DNA from: JADGRQ01 sp041476585 | Lineage (GTDB): Bacteria > Pseudomonadota > Gammaproteobacteria > Burkholderiales > SG8-39 | Reading direction: 5' to 3' | DNA: 8,371 bases | NCBI GenBank assembly: GCA_041476585.1 | Contig: JBGOTT010000176.1 | Coordinates: 1 to 8,371, forward strand | Part shown: piece by piece, positions 6,009 through 8,371 of the stretch | How positions within the stretch are numbered: position 1 is the stretch's first letter | Layout of the letters: every line of letters begins with the position of its first letter | Program-made: the position numbers and the translations under genes | The notes under the pieces: model-generated | Database searches by the model: none | The model's input: the letters and a program-made list of their open reading frames with translations, nothing else | Told to the model about the DNA's origin: nothing

Positions 6009-6932
6009 GTGGACATCTTCATCCAGCAACTGATCAACGGCGTGACCCTCGGCAGCGTATACGCCGTCGTGGCGCTCGGCTACACGATGGTCTACGGCAT
6101 CATCCAGCTGATCAACTTCGCCCATGGCGAGGTGGTGATGATCGGCGCGATGGTCGCCTTCTCCGTCATTACCGCGCTCGCCCCTGGCGGCTGGCCGCCG
6201 CTGATGGTGGTGGCCGCCGGCACGATAGTCGCGATCCCCGTATGCATGGCGATCGGCTATGGGCTCGAGCGAGCTGCCTATCGCCCCTTGCGCAATGCAC
6301 CGCGCCTCGCTCCGCTCATCTCCGCGATCGGCATGTCGATCATCCTGCAGCACCTCGCGCTTCTGGTGTGGAGCCGCAACTTTATTGCGTTTCCGCAGAT
6401 CATCAAGAGCGAGCCCTACCATGTTGGCGGCGCGATCATCACCAACGTGCAGATAGCGATCATCGCGACTTCGGTGGCGATGATGGCCGGGCTTGCGCTG
6501 ATGGTGTACCGCACGCGCCTGGGGACGGCGATGCGCGCCACCGCGCAGAATCCGCATGTCGCGGGCCTTATGGGTGTGGACATCAACCGCATCATCGCCG
6601 TGACGTTCCTGATCGCGGCCGCACTCGCCGCGGTCGCGGGCGTGATGGTTGGCAGCTACTACGGCATCGCCCACTATCAGATGGGCTCCCTGCTCGGCCT
6701 CAAGGCGTTCTCTGCGGCCGTGCTGGGCGGGATCGGCAATCTTCCGGGCGCAATGCTTGGCGGCGTGCTGCTTGGAGTGGTCGAGGCGCTCGGTGCGGGC
6801 TACATCGGCGATTTCACCAACAACTGGTTCGGCTCGAATTACCAGGACGTATTCGCTTTCATGGTGCTGATCGCGGTGCTGGTGTTCCGTCCGACCGGTC
6901 TGCTCGGCGAGCGGGTGGGAGACCGGACGTGA
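6009..6932 (+). CDS. livH: Branched-chain amino acid ABC transporter permease LivH
   Basis: A 307-residue inner-membrane permease, close to the 308 of E. coli LivH, which forms the substrate channel with LivM. Several hydrophobic spans are visible. The N-terminal signature LVNG-type block reads QQLINGVTLGSVYAVVALGY (6-25), then VYGIIQLINFAHGEV (28-42), both characteristic of LivH. The cytoplasmic loop that docks the ATPases is RTRLGTAMRATAQNPHVAGL (about 168-187), followed by MGVDINRI. The C-terminal part contains SAAVLGGIGNLPGAMLGG, also conserved. The start is GTG at 6009; the protein begins exactly where the family does, and no in-frame alternative upstream was seen. No Shine-Dalgarno sequence precedes it (AGCCTCGCC), which is unlike livJ and livM. 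Its stop overlaps the livM start by 4 bp. Confidence 0.95.
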   Translation: MDIFIQQLINGVTLGSVYAVVALGYTMVYGIIQLINFAHGEVVMIGAMVAFSVITALAPGGWPPLMVVAAGTIVAIPVCMAIGYGLERAAYRPLRNAPRLAPLISAIGMSIILQHLALLVWSRNFIAFPQIIKSEPYHVGGAIITNVQIAIIATSVAMMAGLALMVYRTRLGTAMRATAQNPHVAGLMGVDINRIIAVTFLIAAALAAVAGVMVGSYYGIAHYQMGSLLGLKAFSAAVLGGIGNLPGAMLGGVLLGVVEALGAGYIGDFTNNWFGSNYQDVFAFMVLIAVLVFRPTGLLGERVGDRT

Positions 6933-7990
6933 AGGGCAGGAATCCCCCGCTGATCTGGGTCGGGGCAGGATTGGTTGCGTTTGCGCTGCTGGCGTTGCCG
7001 TTTGCACTCGCTCAGGTCGGAACGGCGTGGGTACGCATTACCAACTTTGCCATTCTCTACGTGCTGCTCGCACTGGGCCTCAATATCGTGGTCGGCTTTG
7101 CCGGCCTGCTCGATCTCGGCTACATCGCTTTTTACGCCTTGGGCGCCTACGTCTACGCGCTCCTCGCCAGCCCGCACTTCAACCTTCACCTGCCGTTCTG
7201 GCTGATTCTCCCGTTCGGCGCGCTGGTGGCATGCCTGTTCGGGGTGCTGCTGGGCGCCCCGACCCTCAAGCTGCGCGGGGACTACCTCGCCATCGTCACG
7301 CTCGGCTTCGGCGAGATCATCCGGATATTCCTCAACAACCTCGCGCGGCCGGTGAACATCACCAACGGGCCGCAGGGCGTCTCGCGCATCGATCCTTTCC
7401 GTCTCGGCGGCTTCGATTTCGGCAAAAGCGAGACGCTGTTCGGCCTCGCGTTCAGCGCGCCGATCAAGTACTACTACTTTCTGCTGGCGGTGATGATCGT
7501 GGTCATCGTCATCACCATCCGGCTGCAGAACTCGCGCATCGGCCGCGCCTGGGAGGCGGTGCGCGAAGACGAGACCGCCGCGCGCGCGATGGGCATCGAC
7601 ACCACCAACATCAAGCTCCTTGCGTTCGCGATCGGCGCCTCGTTCGGCGGGCTGGCGGGCGGGATGTTCTCCGCCATCCAGGGTTTCATCAGCCCCGAGA
7701 GCTTCGTTCTGGTCGAATCGATCATGGTGGTCTCGATGGTCGTGCTGGGCGGGATGGGCAACGTCTGGGGCGTGATCCTCGGCGCGGTGCTGCTCTCGTT
7801 CGCACCCGAGGTGTTGCGCTACACCGTCGAACCGGTGCAGAAATCGTTGTTCGGCAGATCGCTCGTCGAACCGGAGGTGATCCGCATGCTGCTATTTGGC
7901 CTTGCGATGGTGTTGATCATGCGCTTCCGCCCGGCGGGACTGCTGCCTTCGGCGGTGAGGAAGCGGGAACTGGCGGAGCGCAAGGAATGA
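6929..7990 (+). CDS. livM: Branched-chain amino acid ABC transporter permease LivM
   Basis: A 353-residue inner-membrane permease, partner of LivH. It is shorter than E. coli LivM (425) but typical of many proteobacterial LivM proteins. Hydrophobic spans begin at about residues 8-28 and 38-60. The signature VGFAGLLDLGYIAFYALGAY (55-74) is clear, followed by GAPTLKLRGDYLAIVTLGFG. The ATPase-docking loop reads RIGRAWEAVREDETAARAMG (about 203-222). VVLGGMGNVWGVILGA and a basic C-terminal tail (RKRELAERKE) complete it. The start is the GTG at 6929, which overlaps the livH stop as GTGA. GGGAG (6917-6921) is a good ribosome binding site 7 nt before it. The same frame stays open far upstream inside livH, but that extension is antisense-like noise with no family match. 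The gene overlaps livG by 4 bp, so the three genes are very probably cotranscribed and translationally coupled. Confidence 0.95.
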   Translation: MKGRNPPLIWVGAGLVAFALLALPFALAQVGTAWVRITNFAILYVLLALGLNIVVGFAGLLDLGYIAFYALGAYVYALLASPHFNLHLPFWLILPFGALVACLFGVLLGAPTLKLRGDYLAIVTLGFGEIIRIFLNNLARPVNITNGPQGVSRIDPFRLGGFDFGKSETLFGLAFSAPIKYYYFLLAVMIVVIVITIRLQNSRIGRAWEAVREDETAARAMGIDTTNIKLLAFAIGASFGGLAGGMFSAIQGFISPESFVLVESIMVVSMVVLGGMGNVWGVILGAVLLSFAPEVLRYTVEPVQKSLFGRSLVEPEVIRMLLFGLAMVLIMRFRPAGLLPSAVRKRELAERKE

Positions 7991-8371
7991 GCGCGTTGCT
8001 GCAGGCCGGCAGCGTGTCGAAGCGTTTTGGCGGCGTGCAGGCGCTCGCCGGCGTGGGCTTCAGCATCCGGCGCGGCGAGATCTACGGACTGATCGGCCCG
8101 AACGGCGCGGGCAAGACCACGCTGTTCAATCTGCTGACCGGAATCTATCTCCCGGACGAAGGCGCGTTCAGCTTCGACGGCCGGCTGCTTGCGGGTCTCA
8201 AGCCGCACCAGGTTGCCGAGGCGGGGATTGCGCGCACCTTCCAGAACATCCGCCTGTTCGCCAATCTCTCGGCGCTGGAAAACGTCATGATCGGCCGCCA
8301 TGTGCGCACCCGCGTCGGCGTCATCGGCGCGGTGCTGCGCAACCGCGCGACGCTGCAGGAGGAGCGCGGCA
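7987..8371 (+). CDS. livG: Branched-chain amino acid ABC transporter ATPase LivG, 3'-truncated
   Basis: The first 128 residues of the cytoplasmic ATPase that powers the Liv importer; the frame runs open off the right edge. The Walker A motif GPNGAGKTT is at 37-45. The Q-loop lies in GIARTFQNIRLFANLSALEN, with Gln86, and this block is typical of LivG rather than LivF. VMIGRHVRTR follows, as in the family. The ABC signature, Walker B and H-loop lie beyond the window. The E. coli protein has 255 residues, so about half is present. The ATG overlaps the livM stop as ATGA. GGAG (7975-7978) is 8 nt upstream, and AAGGA directly abuts the ATG. livF would be expected next. Confidence 0.95.
   Translation, partial: MSALLQAGSVSKRFGGVQALAGVGFSIRRGEIYGLIGPNGAGKTTLFNLLTGIYLPDEGAFSFDGRLLAGLKPHQVAEAGIARTFQNIRLFANLSALENVMIGRHVRTRVGVIGAVLRNRATLQEERG

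Noticed and set aside
6242..6928. Upstream in-frame extension of livM inside livH
   Set aside because: The frame is open but its translation is unlike any permease. The GTG at 6929 has a good ribosome binding site and fits the family N-terminus, so this is not a fusion.
5589..7007. 472-codon open frame on the minus strand opposite livJ and livH
   Set aside because: It is rich in His, Asp and Arg with no recognisable domain and spans two convincing plus-strand genes and their terminator. It is an antisense shadow.

Overview
The window is high-GC DNA (estimated by eye at about 65%), densely packed with housekeeping-type genes. Gene content, the cytochrome c-551-type protein and the lipoprotein form of the Liv binding protein suggest a proteobacterium, most likely a betaproteobacterium. 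That placement is an inference from family resemblance, not from a marker gene.

Layout: (1) 1-1434, the 3' five-sixths of ilvD (dihydroxy-acid dehydratase, valine/isoleucine synthesis), cut by the left edge. (2) A convergent DUF924-family gene on the minus strand (1441-2037), with only 6 bp between the two stop codons and a 14-bp inverted repeat spanning both. (3) Divergent from it, a long gene for a DUF255/YyaL-type protein with a thioredoxin-like domain (2099-4120). (4) A small secreted monohaem cytochrome c (4151-4459), followed by a strong, near-symmetrical terminator. (5) A branched-chain amino acid (Liv/HAAT) ABC importer: a binding protein predicted to be a lipoprotein (4618-5925), a terminator, then the tightly overlapping permeases livH and livM and the start of the ATPase livG, cut by the right edge.

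How the genes relate: ilvD makes the 2-keto acid precursors of valine and isoleucine, and the liv genes would import branched-chain amino acids or similar substrates, so synthesis and uptake functions lie about 3.2 kb apart. In the liv cluster, the binding protein is separated from livHMG by a terminator hairpin. This fits the usual need for excess binding protein over membrane components. The overlaps livH/livM (GTGA) and livM/livG (ATGA) point to translational coupling.

I see no mobile element, CRISPR array, tRNA or rRNA, toxin or defence gene, and no plainly novel system. There is no gene-free stretch longer than 112 bp. The most interesting points are local: the matching Pro/Ala/Lys motifs at both ends of the binding protein, a hairpin touching the proposed livJ -10 element, a probable leaderless livH start, and unusual start/stop arrangements around the DUF924 gene.
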